64,000 nt of DNA from Oceanobacillus profundus (GTDB taxonomy: Bacteria; Bacillota; Bacilli; Bacillales; Amphibacillaceae): NCBI RefSeq assembly GCF_003515705.1, contig NZ_QWEH01000018.1:1-64000 (forward strand), in the 5' to 3' direction. Positions within the stretch are counted from its first letter, which is position 1. The number at the start of each line of letters is the position of its first letter. The notes beneath the pieces are model-generated. The model searched no databases, was not told the DNA's origin, and saw nothing but the letters and a program-made list of their open reading frames with translations. The translations under genes and the position numbers were made by a program. Positions 1 to 9,442 of the stretch are shown here, piece by piece.

Positions 1-224
1 TTTTATCTTCTCACCATGAGATGAAAAGTGTTATCCGGTATTAGCTCACGTTTCCGCGAGTTATCCCGATCTTACAGGCAGGTTGCCCACGTGTTACTCA
101 CCCGTCCGCCGCTCATTCCATAAACATTACCCCGAAGGGCTCTGTTTATTTCCTGCGCTCGACTTGCATGTATTAGGCACGCCGCCAGCGTTCGTCCTGA
201 GCCAAGATCAAACTCTCCATAAAA
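1..224 (-). rRNA. rrs: 16S ribosomal RNA, 5' end (partial)
   Basis: The reverse complement reads as the first ~224 bases of a bacterial 16S gene. It has the conserved AGAGTTTGATC start region (211-220 and just inside), GGACGAACGCTGGCGGCGTG, the CATGCAAGTCGAGCG segment and the GAGTAACACGTGGGCAACC segment. The gene runs off the left edge, so only variable region V1 and part of V2 are visible. The helix sequence around V1/V2 looks like Oceanobacillus/Gracilibacillus-group Bacillaceae, judged from memory and not by alignment. Open reading frames across this stretch are spurious. Confidence 0.97.
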
Positions 225-360
225 GTTTGTAATACTTAGCTTTTGTAGAAGCTGACTTCTACTTGTTTTAAAAAGAAAAACGAGTTTCCTTTTTCTTGAC
301 ATACTGGTTGTTTTGTTCAGTTTTCAAAGAGCAAATTTGTTTGCCGCCTTCTTTAAAGCG
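225..360 (-). other. rRNA operon leader
   Basis: The stretch just upstream of the 16S start carries the usual Bacillus rRNA leader. Read on the minus strand it contains TTTGAAAACTGAACAAAAC, as in many Bacillus rRNA spacers and leaders. Closer to the gene is a perfect GTAGAAG..CTTCTAC hairpin, around 245-262. These are expected to take part in antitermination and processing of the pre-rRNA. Confidence 0.6.
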
Positions 361-368
361 ACTTTATT

Positions 369-398
369 AATCTATCACAGATTAAAATATAATGTCAA
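369..398 (-). promoter_or_regulatory. rRNA promoter P2 candidate (SigA type)
   Basis: On the minus strand a perfect -35 TTGACA (398-393) is followed after 18 bases by TAGATT (374-369). The spacing and placement about 145 bases upstream of 16S fit a Bacillus rrn P2 promoter. Called from the consensus alone. Confidence 0.55.
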
Positions 399-453
399 TA
401 ACTTTTTCGAATTATTTTCTTGTTTGCATTGAACTTTTTTAGCGACAAGAAAT

Positions 454-483
454 AATTTACCACACTATTAAACTAAAAGTCAA
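454..483 (-). promoter_or_regulatory. rRNA promoter P1 candidate
   Basis: On the minus strand TTGACT (483-478) is followed after 18 bases by TAAATT (459-454). It lies about 85 bases upstream of the stronger P2 candidate, matching the tandem promoters usual for Bacillus rRNA operons. Confidence 0.4.
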
Positions 484-995
484 CAACTTTTTTATTATTT
501 TTAGCTCCGTTTTGTGGCAGAAATTTAATATAACATAGATAGACAGCTATTGCAATACTATTTATTATCGAGATTTAATATTCTTTGGTGGGATGCTGGG
601 TCAACTTCTGTCCCTAGTCACCTCTATAGTTAAGATATGAAAGATCTAATGATATCCGATTAAATTGATATCATCTGTTCTTCTAAATGACTACAAGTTT
701 TTTTGCAATAAAATGTAATCAAAACAAGCTGCTATTTTTACCTTTAACCGAAAAGTGAAGAAACACCAAAGTTTAATGGTAATTCTCTACTATTATTAAC
801 ATGATAGTAATTCTCCTATATATAACATCTACCCGCAAAATAAGAGGATGATGAAATTTGTTTGGATGAGAAACCTGTCCCCTCCCCTTTTACATTCAAT
901 TAACTTGATCTCAATTGTTTTTTACAATCATTTGATATATTTAGGCGCTCCTTATCCTTTCTATTGAACTCCTTTCGTAATATCAACCTTGTGTC
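484..995. other. AT-rich intergenic region, no gene seen
   Basis: About 510 bases between the rRNA promoters and the 3' end of the kinase-like gene. I see no ORF with a ribosome binding site and no convincing RNA gene. A short imperfect inverted repeat, GATATC...GATATC, sits near 650-672. The stretch probably includes the 3' untranslated region of the kinase-like gene. Confidence 0.5.
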
Positions 996-1670
996 CTATT
1001 TTTTATACAGGAAATTTAAAATGGATTTTATAAACTCTTCATATGAAGAGAAATATTTATCTCGGTGATTATACCATTTTCGTACCGTGTTAACTAACCA
1101 GTAAGGTACAGAATGTCCATCAATTAAGTGATAGTATTGTTCATAGCCTTTCTTTAGATGCTCCCATCTGAAATCATTACCTGGCTGAATGTATTCAGAA
1201 ACATCGAGTATTTTTGCTCTTCCGTTTTGAAGTAATATATTTTTTAAATGGATATCACGTGGGTTAAGACCCTTATTACGAACATATTCCCGGGCATCCT
1301 CCACATCATTTATAACTTGCTCTGGAATGTGAATCCCTTGTAAAACGCAGTCAAAGAGAGTCATCCCTTCCTCGTAGCTTAAAACGAGGTATTCATCATA
1401 CGCAGCAAAACATGTTGAAAAGAAAGAAGAGTCATCTATTATCTGATAAACACCTGCTTCTACTTTAACTTTATCAATTTTGTCCTTTGCATATTTTTTA
1501 AACACATAAGCTGGAGCATGAATCGATTGAAAAACTGCCGCATCTGTACCTACACCAATACACTTCAAATCTTTAGCGCCCCCACTTATCGTGACAGGCT
1601 CATTATTAGGATTTGATGAAACAGTGATTTTGGAAAGAGAATCCTTCGCTATATCCCAGTCGTTTTCCAT
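996..1670 (-). CDS. Small serine/threonine protein kinase-like protein (YrzF/YbdM-like)
   Basis: A 224-residue protein starting at the ATG at 1670, chosen because AAAGGAG lies 7 bases upstream; a longer reading frame to 1745 has no such site. The sequence keeps a catalytic-loop motif NPRDIHLKNIL near residue 145 (Asp and Asn positions of a protein kinase). It also has a metal-binding segment ILDVSEY in place of the usual DFG, and a Lys-containing N-lobe (VFKKYAKDK). It therefore looks like the compact RIO/lipopolysaccharide-kinase-like family represented in Bacillus by YrzF and YbdM. Substrate is unknown. It stands alone, with a strong terminator upstream separating it from the cyclic-di-GMP gene. 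Confidence 0.65.
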   Translation of the reverse strand: MENDWDIAKDSLSKITVSSNPNNEPVTISGGAKDLKCIGVGTDAAVFQSIHAPAYVFKKYAKDKIDKVKVEAGVYQIIDDSSFFSTCFAAYDEYLVLSYEEGMTLFDCVLQGIHIPEQVINDVEDAREYVRNKGLNPRDIHLKNILLQNGRAKILDVSEYIQPGNDFRWEHLKKGYEQYYHLIDGHSVPYWLVNTVRKWYNHRDKYFSSYEEFIKSILNFLYKK

Positions 1671-1796
1671 TTGACTTCTCCTTTCATTACATAGGTAGAA
1701 AATTACTTTATTAAGAAGCAAGAAAGAAATCTTAATCCTAGACATTCTTACCGAGATAAAACAAAATTAACCGTTTTGGAGTAAAAATGCAAAAAT

Positions 1797-1840
1797 AAAA
1801 CCGCATGAAATCAAGTTTTAATTGATTTCATGCGGTTTTT
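1797..1840 (-). terminator. Strong rho-independent terminator
   Basis: AAAACCGCATGAAATCAA (1797-1814) pairs perfectly with TTGATTTCATGCGGTTTT downstream, an 18-bp stem with a very short loop and A/T tracts on both sides. It ends the cyclic-di-GMP gene transcript on the minus strand and could work in both directions. Confidence 0.85.
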
Positions 1841-1967
1841 TCATTTTAATGAAACGATCTCGCAGGTTCTTCTTAGGTTTCGTTTTTCTAAACAGCTTCA
1901 GATGAAGCACAATTGAAAGAGTAACCAAAGATTCCATATTCAAAGTCTATGTTGGATTTTACTATTT

Positions 1968-4517
1968 TCACTTCCTAAAAAAACTATATTTATTTACTGT
2001 CACAAAACTAGAATCAGGAGGAGATGGATTTTTTCTTAATACAATAGCTAATCTATTAAGTATTTGCGTTAAATCAGACTGAACATTATCACCGAATATA
2101 AATTCAATTCCATACTGATATATCCCATATCTTATTTCCTTCATCCAGACAACTGTACCTTGCAGATTAACTATGTTTCCCAATATCTCTGCTTCAAATT
2201 CTAAAATAATGTCTTGATGGACAGTTAGCCTTATATCGGATAAAAACCGCAGACCACCTAATCCAATATCTTCAATTAGTACCTCTGCTTTTCCAAGTTC
2301 AACATTTCTTCCAAGAATACGTGTAAGTGTCATCGATCCTTTTAATGGAATATCAAGGTCAATCCTGAAATAATTTCTTCTATTATCAGTTACTTTTTCT
2401 TCTTTGGATGGTGCTTCAACTTTGATTTTACTTTTTTGCAGAAGTGCAGCAAACGCTTCTGCTGGAACAGGCTTTGAAAATATATAACCTTGTATTGCGT
2501 TACAATTCATTTCTTTTAATAGTTCCACCTGTTCATTTGTTTCCACTCCTTCCGCAATAACATTCATATTAAGATGTTGAGCTAAATCAATAATTGTTTT
2601 TGTAATAAAATTGGTTGATTCAGAATCCTTGCGACTTAATCCATTAATAAATGTACGATCTATTTTTAATGTATCGATTCGCCCTTTAAATTTCTGCAAG
2701 TAAGAAAGTGATGAGTAGCCTGTCCCAAAGTCATCTAATGAAACCCGAATGCCCATCTTCTTAAAATCATCCAACATAGAGAGAATCATCGTTTCATTAT
2801 CCAGAAGTGACGATTCAAGTATTTCAACTTCCAAGTACTTAGGGTCAAGTTTCGTCCTTTGTAAAATATTTGAGATATTAACAAGCATTTCTTTTTCCAT
2901 AAAACGCTGTGCGGATAGATTGATAGAAATAGGGATAGCCGGCAACCCATTATCCTGCCATGCTTTATTTTGGATACATACTGTTTCTTTAATCCATTTG
3001 CCTATATCCACAATTAGCCCAGTTTCTTCTGCTAATGGTAAAAATTCATTCGGATTAACTAATCCCCATTCTGGATGATTCCAGCGAATTAAAGCTTCTG
3101 CACCGATAATTTGATTCGAATTTGTACATATTTTAGGCTGATAATACATTTCTAGCTGTTTCAACTTCAATGCCTTTCTAAGATCTGACTCAAGTGTAAA
3201 GGTTTTATATGTTTCTGCATCCAATGAGGAAGTATAAATTTGATATGTATTATTTCCTTTGCTTTTAGCCTTGTACAAAGCAGAATTAGCATGCTTGACA
3301 ATTGTTTCATAATCCTTTCCATCATTTGGATAAAAGCTAATCCCAATACTCGTAGAAACAAAAAGTTCATAATTGTCGATATGAAATGGCTGATCGATTG
3401 ATTCTATCAACTTTTTCGCATATGCTATAACCTGCTCTGAATTTACGATATTGGGTAATAAAATAACAAATTCATCTCCATCTACCCTTGTAAGAACCGC
3501 TTCATCCTCAAGCTTCTCTTTTAATCTATCGGAAAATGCTTTAAGTAGCTTATCACCGGTCAAATGACCCAACGTATCATTCACATACTTGAAACGATCT
3601 AAGTTTAAAATCATTAGCGCAAATCGTTTTTCTAGTGTATTACTAATAACGATTTCCTGTTCTATTTTCTCATTCAGAAATCTACGGTTTGGAAGCTTTG
3701 TTAATGCATCATGATAGACCAAGAAGTTATTCAACTCCTCAGCCTTTTTACGTTCCGTAATATCAATAATTGTCCCAATGATTGTTGAATAATTGTGATA
3801 TAAAACCTTTTTCACACGGAACTCTACATCTATCCTACTCCCGTCTACTTTAATCATTCTGATGGATTGCTCAATACTTTCTTCCCCATCCATTAGATTA
3901 TTAATTATAGATAGAAATATAGCTTGATCTGCTCGATGTATATAGTGGTAAATATCGAAATCCGAGCTAACATTTGATGAGTGTATACCAACAATTTCGG
4001 ATAGCCTCGGATTCCCGTAAACTAATTTTTTATTTTGTATAATAAAAACTCCGAAGCTAGATTCTTCAACGAGACTTCTAAACTTCAATTCCGATTCAGT
4101 CAGCTCATACTTCGCTGTATTCAATTCTGTCCGATCTTTAAATATCCCAAAAATACCAATCGTCTTTCCTTCTGATATGGCAGGAATAATATGTATTTCC
4201 ACTTGAAGTGGAGCACCATTTTTCTGAACGATAACAGTATTATCATGTTCAATTCTTCCAGAAAGGGTACTATTAAATAACGCTCTAAACTTAGGGACTT
4301 CACTTTTTAAGAGAATTTCTTCCAACGGGTATAATGCAATTTCCTCTTTTGAATAACCTAGGGCATCCGTAAACCCTTCATTTACTGATGCAATAACCCC
4401 CTCTTTATCTGCAAAAAAAACGATATCAGGATTATACGTAAACAAAGAACGAAAAAATAAATCTGTATCTACCACTTCATCATGATTCGATCGATCTTCC
4501 TTTAAATTATTGTCCAT
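1968..4517 (-). CDS. PAS-PAS-GGDEF-EAL-PilZ cyclic-di-GMP turnover and sensing protein
   Basis: An 849-residue cytoplasmic protein. Two PAS domains lie at about 20-140 and 145-260, a GGDEF domain at about 265-425, an EAL phosphodiesterase domain at about 437-690, and a C-terminal PilZ domain at about 710-830. The GGDEF signature reads DGDEF (near residue 347), so the first Gly is lost and cyclase activity is uncertain. The EAL domain keeps its signatures: AEALIRW, LEVEILESS, DDFGTGYSSL, IAEGVET and QGYIFSKP. PDE activity is therefore likely. The PilZ part has an RRNYFR box and a D-x-G-x-GG loop typical of cyclic-di-GMP binding. No membrane segments are seen. The start ATG has AAGGGG about 7 bases upstream. 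It could link cytoplasmic signals to the matrix operon at 35-41 kb, but that is inference. Confidence 0.9.
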   Translation of the reverse strand: MDNNLKEDRSNHDEVVDTDLFFRSLFTYNPDIVFFADKEGVIASVNEGFTDALGYSKEEIALYPLEEILLKSEVPKFRALFNSTLSGRIEHDNTVIVQKNGAPLQVEIHIIPAISEGKTIGIFGIFKDRTELNTAKYELTESELKFRSLVEESSFGVFIIQNKKLVYGNPRLSEIVGIHSSNVSSDFDIYHYIHRADQAIFLSIINNLMDGEESIEQSIRMIKVDGSRIDVEFRVKKVLYHNYSTIIGTIIDITERKKAEELNNFLVYHDALTKLPNRRFLNEKIEQEIVISNTLEKRFALMILNLDRFKYVNDTLGHLTGDKLLKAFSDRLKEKLEDEAVLTRVDGDEFVILLPNIVNSEQVIAYAKKLIESIDQPFHIDNYELFVSTSIGISFYPNDGKDYETIVKHANSALYKAKSKGNNTYQIYTSSLDAETYKTFTLESDLRKALKLKQLEMYYQPKICTNSNQIIGAEALIRWNHPEWGLVNPNEFLPLAEETGLIVDIGKWIKETVCIQNKAWQDNGLPAIPISINLSAQRFMEKEMLVNISNILQRTKLDPKYLEVEILESSLLDNETMILSMLDDFKKMGIRVSLDDFGTGYSSLSYLQKFKGRIDTLKIDRTFINGLSRKDSESTNFITKTIIDLAQHLNMNVIAEGVETNEQVELLKEMNCNAIQGYIFSKPVPAEAFAALLQKSKIKVEAPSKEEKVTDNRRNYFRIDLDIPLKGSMTLTRILGRNVELGKAEVLIEDIGLGGLRFLSDIRLTVHQDIILEFEAEILGNIVNLQGTVVWMKEIRYGIYQYGIEFIFGDNVQSDLTQILNRLAIVLRKNPSPPDSSFVTVNKYSFFRK

Positions 4518-4764
4518 TTTCTTACCCCTTTATTTTTAGAATGATAATATTTTTCCTTACACTGTTATACTCCTTATTCTATGAAGTACATTTATTTCTG
4601 TCTTTCACACGACAGAAATGATGTACGATAATTAATGACAGCTATATCATTAATAATATTAATATATAGAATTATAACATTATTTTATAGATCTTATGCT
4701 CTATTTGATCAAAATTAACACTAGGTAAATATACTTACTGATTGTCCATTAGAAGATATGATTA

Positions 4765-4792
4765 TGAGGTCAGCTCTTGATTCATGACCTCA
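4765..4792. repeat. Perfect inverted repeat, possible IS end remnant
   Basis: TGAGGTCA (4765-4772) and TGACCTCA (4785-4792) form an 8-bp stem around a 12-base loop. It borders a more GC-rich island that does not resemble its surroundings. Subterminal hairpins of this kind occur at IS200/IS605 ends, but no transposase is recognisable. Confidence 0.3.
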
Positions 4793-4947
4793 AGTAGCAA
4801 TACCTACGCCTCAAGCCATTGTAACGGCAGTCGGTTATGCCCCATCCATACTCCCGAGGCTTTTGGTACATCCTATATAATGGATGTATTCTTGCTGTTT
4901 TTTCAAATTATACCTTACACATTAAGCACTACACCACCACACAAAAC

Positions 4948-4972
4948 AGCACACTCGCCAAGTGAGTGTGCT
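4948..4972 (-). terminator. Hairpin, probable terminator of the glycerophosphodiesterase gene
   Basis: AGCACACTC (4948-4956) pairs with GAGTGTGCT (4964-4972), a 9-bp stem followed on the minus strand by GTTTTGTG. It is about 180 bases past the stop of the gene at 5155. The T tract is weak, hence moderate confidence. Confidence 0.45.
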
Positions 4973-5154
4973 TATAAATTATTACCAAATCTTTAATCTG
5001 GTCTCTATTGGTAAACGGTCAGTAATTTATTTTCATATGATAATATATTTAACTCTTAACATTAAAAGCCTAATGTCCACTTTATTAAACACAGATGAAT
5101 TCTACGCATTTATTCGAATATTCCATTACAAGATTGCTAACCACTTCAGATTCC

Positions 5155-5985
5155 TCAATTCTTCACCGGATGCCGGTAAACATACTCAGGAAAGTCCGTA
5201 ATGATACCATCAACCTCAAGTTCAAATAAGTTATCTGCTTGCTCCTGAGTTCGTACAGTGTAAGCGTAAATTTCCATCCCAGCGAGATGAACACGGTCAA
5301 CCAGATCTTCTGTGACAATATTCATATTTGGATTGAAAAAATCAGCATATGTTGCAAATTGTGCTAGCTGTTCATCCGTAACATCCGCCCATGTTAATCC
5401 AGCAAGAACCCCATGTGGGATATTTGGCAGAAGTTGCTTTGATAGCTGTACCGATTCATGATTGAATGACTGAATAATAATTTTACCGTTACTAGGCTTG
5501 TGCATATTACGCTCGATCAGAGCCTCAGCAACTTTTTCTTCCATGCCTGGATATAATTCAGGAGATTTTAATTCTATTAATATTCCTATCTTTCCGCGAT
5601 ATTCATCTATTATTTCCTCAAAAGTAGGAACCCGTTCACCTGCAAATTCCTCTCCGAACCAGCTGCCTGCATCCAATTGCTGAATTTCTTCTAGAGTATA
5701 ATCTCCAACAAATCCATTACCATTGGTTGTACGATTTACGGTTGTATCATGAATAGCTACTAACCTTCCATCTCGTGTCATTTGAACATCAATTTCTATA
5801 AAATCAGCTTTCATTTCGAATGCCTTTTCAAATGCAGCCATTGTATTTTCTGGTGCATGTCCTGAAGCACCGCGATGTGCAACATTAACCATTTCGCTTT
5901 TTCCATTCGATGCGAATACAGGAACTGCAAAAATAAACATAAAGAATATTGCCGACAATGCTAAAACCGTAAATTTTCGTATCAT
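5155..5985 (-). CDS. Secreted glycerophosphodiester phosphodiesterase
   Basis: A 276-residue protein of the GDPD TIM-barrel family. It hydrolyses glycerophosphodiesters (deacylated phospholipids or teichoic-acid glycerol phosphate) to glycerol 3-phosphate and an alcohol. A signal peptide occupies residues 1-25 (hydrophobic core, cleavage near VFA-S). Family signatures follow: HRGASGHAPENT near residue 37, EIDVQMTRDG near 62, and the HD of AIHDTTVNR. Conserved Glu-Lys in LIELKSP lies near 140. Length fits the single-domain GlpQ/YhdW class. The start ATG has GGGAGAG upstream. It stands alone, so a phosphate-starvation or lipid-scavenging role is inference. Confidence 0.9.
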   Translation of the reverse strand: MIRKFTVLALSAIFFMFIFAVPVFASNGKSEMVNVAHRGASGHAPENTMAAFEKAFEMKADFIEIDVQMTRDGRLVAIHDTTVNRTTNGNGFVGDYTLEEIQQLDAGSWFGEEFAGERVPTFEEIIDEYRGKIGILIELKSPELYPGMEEKVAEALIERNMHKPSNGKIIIQSFNHESVQLSKQLLPNIPHGVLAGLTWADVTDEQLAQFATYADFFNPNMNIVTEDLVDRVHLAGMEIYAYTVRTQEQADNLFELEVDGIITDFPEYVYRHPVKN

Positions 5986-6182
5986 GAGCTGAATCTCTCC
6001 CTTTACCCGTATTTGTCTTTAATTATAGAGAAAATCTATTAAATGACTGTAAATTGCATGATAAAGAAATGTATGGAAATGCAAGATATTTGTAATGCTT
6101 CTAAAGACCTTCATGAAATCCCTTACAGCAAAAAGAGGCATAAAAAAGAGAGAACGATTTGTCCTCCCTTTTCGTTTCTTAT

Positions 6183-7484
6183 TTAACTTTCCGGAATGGC
6201 TTCAGCCGGAGCTAAATAATTCTGTGCCATACGGGCAGCACTCTCCGCTTCAATATATCCCCATACATCATCTAGTGTTGGGTGAGAAGTTGCTTTTAGA
6301 ATACTCTTAATATCATTTGGACTGAGACTCGGATTAGCCTCTAGCATTAGGGCAATGATACCCGCACAAATCGGAGTTGCCATCGATGTACCAGACAATT
6401 GAATATAGTTTTCGTCAATAACCATCTCTGGCAATTCAGATTCAAGTGCCGATCCTGGGGCTAATAAGGAAATAATATTTGTACCCGGTGCATAAATGTC
6501 CGGTTTAACGAACGTATCAATTGTAGGGCCTCTACTAGAATAATCTGCTATCACATCATCTGCGCGCTCTAATGTGTTCTGATCATCCGTTGATCCAACT
6601 GTAATAATAAATGGGTCGATTGCAGGAGTGCTGATAGTTGCTGCAGAAGGCCCACTGTTTCCAGCAGCAGCACATACAACAATTCCTTCATGCCACGCAG
6701 ATTGAGCAGCTAATGCTAATGGATCATCCCTGAACGATTCATAAGCAGAAGCTCCAAGTGAGAGTGAGATTATACGGATATTATGCTCCTCTTTATGATC
6801 GATGCACCATTCCAAGCCTTCAATAATGGTGGATAATCTCCCACTCCCTTGTTCATCTAAAACTTTTATTCCAATGAGTGAGGCTTCTGGTGCTGTCCCC
6901 ACGTATTTTCCATTGGACAGGCTTCCATTTCCAGCAGCGTCACCAGCACAATGGGTGCCATGTCCATTATCATCATAGGCTTCACTTTCACCGTTTATTA
7001 AGTCTTGAAAAGCTATTATTCGATTTTCTGGATTGGTCAAGTCTTCATGTGGATGGATACCAGTATCAATTACGGCAATCGTAACGCCCTTCCCAGTTAA
7101 CCCAAGCTGCTCTCTAACTTTCACAGCTCCTGTTTGCTCACAGGCAATATCCATAAAGGAAGTTACAATCCGATCATAAAATATTCGATCTACTGCTTCA
7201 TGATCTTTAATTTCTTTTATTCTATCAGGTGTTAAATGTCCTTGCATCGCATTTATACTTCGGAGTTCTCTACCTAGTTTGTTTTGGGAGTCAGCATTGC
7301 ATACTTTCAGGAGGTCGTCTTTTTTGCCTTGATCGCAATTCTTTTTCAAATAAACGATAATGGGGATTTCCTTGTTGTCGTTTTCCTGTTTGGGTACTTT
7401 TCGAGAATTTCGTAATTGTTCCACTAAGCCAGGGTCAAGTTTACGTTCGGCATCTTCGAACCACACTTTTTTCCGATCGCTCAT
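6183..7484 (-). CDS. aprX: AprX-like intracellular subtilisin-family serine protease
   Basis: A 433-residue peptidase S8 protein without a signal peptide, as in Bacillus AprX. The catalytic triad is visible: Asp in AVIDTGIHP (about 140), His in GHGTHCAG (about 179) and Ser in SGTSMATP (about 366). The oxyanion Asn lies in AAAGNSGP. An N-terminal propeptide-like segment precedes the catalytic domain (residues 1-125). The start ATG at 7484 has GAGGAG 5 bases upstream. Flanked by unrelated genes; substrate unknown. Confidence 0.9.
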   Translation of the reverse strand: MSDRKKVWFEDAERKLDPGLVEQLRNSRKVPKQENDNKEIPIIVYLKKNCDQGKKDDLLKVCNADSQNKLGRELRSINAMQGHLTPDRIKEIKDHEAVDRIFYDRIVTSFMDIACEQTGAVKVREQLGLTGKGVTIAVIDTGIHPHEDLTNPENRIIAFQDLINGESEAYDDNGHGTHCAGDAAGNGSLSNGKYVGTAPEASLIGIKVLDEQGSGRLSTIIEGLEWCIDHKEEHNIRIISLSLGASAYESFRDDPLALAAQSAWHEGIVVCAAAGNSGPSAATISTPAIDPFIITVGSTDDQNTLERADDVIADYSSRGPTIDTFVKPDIYAPGTNIISLLAPGSALESELPEMVIDENYIQLSGTSMATPICAGIIALMLEANPSLSPNDIKSILKATSHPTLDDVWGYIEAESAARMAQNYLAPAEAIPES

Positions 7485-7703
7485 CTTACTCCTCCTCGTA
7501 AAAATGTTTTTTTACCTCATTAATAGATTATCAGCGAAAAACAACTAAAACAATCAGACAAGTTTACTATTTTTGGAAAATCAAGATAAAAATCTAGTAA
7601 TTTTGTTGGTAGTTTGAATAATATGAAGGGAGATACAAGCAAATATCAGCAGTTTATTTCCCTGCTTCTTTAAACTAGTACTCTTCTATAATGAACAAAT
7701 AAA

Positions 7704-7759
7704 ACCAAAACCTCTATCAGCGGAAATCTAAAAAATTTTCCACCAATTGAAGTTTTGGT
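7704..7759 (-). terminator. Hairpin at the end of the carbohydrate locus
   Basis: ACCAAAACCTC (7704-7714) pairs with GAAGTTTTGGT (7749-7759) with one wobble pair, enclosing a second small GGAAA/TTTCC stem. It lies just past the stop of the GHL10 gene at 7775 and is the likely 3' end of that transcript, although no clean T tract follows. Confidence 0.4.
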
Positions 7760-7774
7760 CAAGGTCACATTATC

Positions 7775-9442
7775 TTACTTATCTTTGCGAATCATTTTCA
7801 ATAGCCCAGGAATTTGATGTGGTGCTTTCGTATCTTTAGCAAACTCTTCTTCTATAATATCCCACCAACCATACATTTCTAGATATACTAAGTCGAATAA
7901 CATAATCCCATGTGTGTTATCTTCTAATGTACGGATTGCTTTTCGGAATTGTTCTGGGTCACCTTCATATTGTTGAAGATAGAGAGAACCATATACTGGT
8001 GCAGCATAATCTACTACTTCCATTACGAGCTGTGCAGACCCTTCGACACTATACCAATACGGCAAGTCGGAAGCATCCGATTCTTCAATACTTACATCAT
8101 AATAGTAATTACCGGTCATGAGGAAGTCGAGATATTCAGCATAACCAGTTTTATGGTAGTCTTCGCTAGCCCAATCATACTCTGGCTTGTAATCTTTGCT
8201 TGCCCAGTTTACACCTTCATTATAGTAGAGTGGATACCAAGAACCAACATAGGTGGTAAACAATAAATCATCGTCATAAGAATGAATGAGATCTTCTGCA
8301 TCTTTGAAGAAAGATTGGATATTATGTGCACGGAATTCAACCCATTCTTTATATAACGGTCCTTCAACGATTATCTGCTCTGTTCCATCTAACTGGATTT
8401 CATAGATGTCTTCTGGCCAATTAGTCACTTCCTCGCCAATATATTTTTCAAATTGCTCACGACTTAAATCACTAAAGTCAGCATGTTCATTCGAATATCT
8501 TGCTCTATCAAGCACAATACCATCTAAATCATAGTTCGTGATTAGCTCTTCTATAATACTCAATTCATAGTTACGAACATCTTCCTGGATTGGATTTACA
8601 AACACTGAAGAAGAAGGATATTCTGAAGCTGGTATAATCCTCGTTTCAGACTCTTCATGTGCAACTGGATCACCAACCTTCAGATTTTCCAATACCCAAG
8701 TTCTTGCTTTTCCATGGGCAGATAACACGACACCATTTTCCGGAATTTCTAAAGCCTCTCCATTCGTAGCCACTCTGTCTTCGATTTGAGAGATTACGCC
8801 ATCAACAACTTGAACTTCAACTCCCCAGCGATTAGAAGGGGAAACATCATATTTATCAGGAGTAAATAAAATAATTTGGTTTTCCCCTCTTTCTGTATTC
8901 ACCCCATCTAATGGCACTGTCGCTCCATTTTTTGCCTCAACAATTTGTACGGCCGTATAGAATTGGGATTGCCATTCCGGATGATCAAAAGCTGGACCAT
9001 CTTTATACGTGTTGTTTCCTTCTGAGAAAACATTGATATTCGCTAAAACTTCCAAACCGTACTTATCTGCTTCAACAAGAACTGTTTCCAGTAAATCATA
9101 GCCAGCTGGAAAATCGCCATAGTCGGCAATCTCCGCTGTACTCATATGTGGCGCAATATCACTGTCATAGCCGACGAAACCAGTATAATTCTTCACATCT
9201 AAAACAATGGTGTCGATATTCGCATTCGCTGTTTTTTCCACAATATTTGCTACCTTTTCAGGTGTATCTAGGTTGTGAATGTTTGCAGATAAATCATACC
9301 AAAGCACACGCCCTTTAATGTTTTCATTTTTTACAAGATTAGAAAGGACCTTCTCAAGGCCTCTCCCAGGTGCTGCTTGAATTGGGGTTGCTAACGTCAA
9401 AAACAAAACAATAGTCAGTAACATACTAAACCATTTTCTCAT
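7775..9442 (-). CDS. Secreted glycoside hydrolase-like protein, GHL10 (YngK-like) family
   Basis: A 555-residue protein starting at the ATG at 9442, because GGAGG sits 8 bases upstream; the longer frame starts at a TTG that overlaps this ribosome binding site. It has an N-terminal signal peptide (cleavage near IQAAPGRG). A TIM-barrel region follows, with segments typical of the GHL10/DUF187 class: the LDVKNYTG strand, AGYDLLETVLVEADKYGLEVLANINV and GIVLDRARYSN. GHL10 proteins are predicted glycosidases; specificity is not established. It lies at the 3' end of the sugar-uptake locus and is the only obviously secreted enzyme there, so it may release the oligosaccharide that the ABC transporter takes up. 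The gap of about 170 bases before it allows a separate promoter. Confidence 0.8.
   Translation of the reverse strand: MRKWFSMLLTIVLFLTLATPIQAAPGRGLEKVLSNLVKNENIKGRVLWYDLSANIHNLDTPEKVANIVEKTANANIDTIVLDVKNYTGFVGYDSDIAPHMSTAEIADYGDFPAGYDLLETVLVEADKYGLEVLANINVFSEGNNTYKDGPAFDHPEWQSQFYTAVQIVEAKNGATVPLDGVNTERGENQIILFTPDKYDVSPSNRWGVEVQVVDGVISQIEDRVATNGEALEIPENGVVLSAHGKARTWVLENLKVGDPVAHEESETRIIPASEYPSSSVFVNPIQEDVRNYELSIIEELITNYDLDGIVLDRARYSNEHADFSDLSREQFEKYIGEEVTNWPEDIYEIQLDGTEQIIVEGPLYKEWVEFRAHNIQSFFKDAEDLIHSYDDDLLFTTYVGSWYPLYYNEGVNWASKDYKPEYDWASEDYHKTGYAEYLDFLMTGNYYYDVSIEESDASDLPYWYSVEGSAQLVMEVVDYAAPVYGSLYLQQYEGDPEQFRKAIRTLEDNTHGIMLFDLVYLEMYGWWDIIEEEFAKDTKAPHQIPGLLKMIRKDK

Larger units (their letters stand above)
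4518..5154. other. Intergenic region with hairpins, no supported gene
   Basis: About 640 AT-rich bases between two minus-strand genes. It holds the perfect inverted repeat at 4765-4792 and the hairpin at 4948-4972, listed separately. A GC-richer island at about 4765-4890 stands out and could be the scar of a mobile element. I found no ORF with a ribosome binding site and no riboswitch signature. Confidence 0.45.

Noticed and set aside
72-302. 76-codon minus-strand ORF
   Set aside because: It lies across the 16S rRNA gene and leader, so it is spurious.
1671-1745. Longer N-terminus of the kinase-like protein
   Set aside because: No ribosome binding site at 1745; AAAGGAG at the ATG at 1670 decides the start.
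4518-5154. Cyclic-di-GMP or other riboswitch in front of the PAS-GGDEF-EAL gene
   Set aside because: No GEMM-type or other known riboswitch core is recognisable; the region is AT-rich with simple hairpins.
7949-8266. 105-codon plus-strand ORF opposite the GHL10 gene
   Set aside because: Antisense shadow of a gene with clear family motifs and signal peptide.
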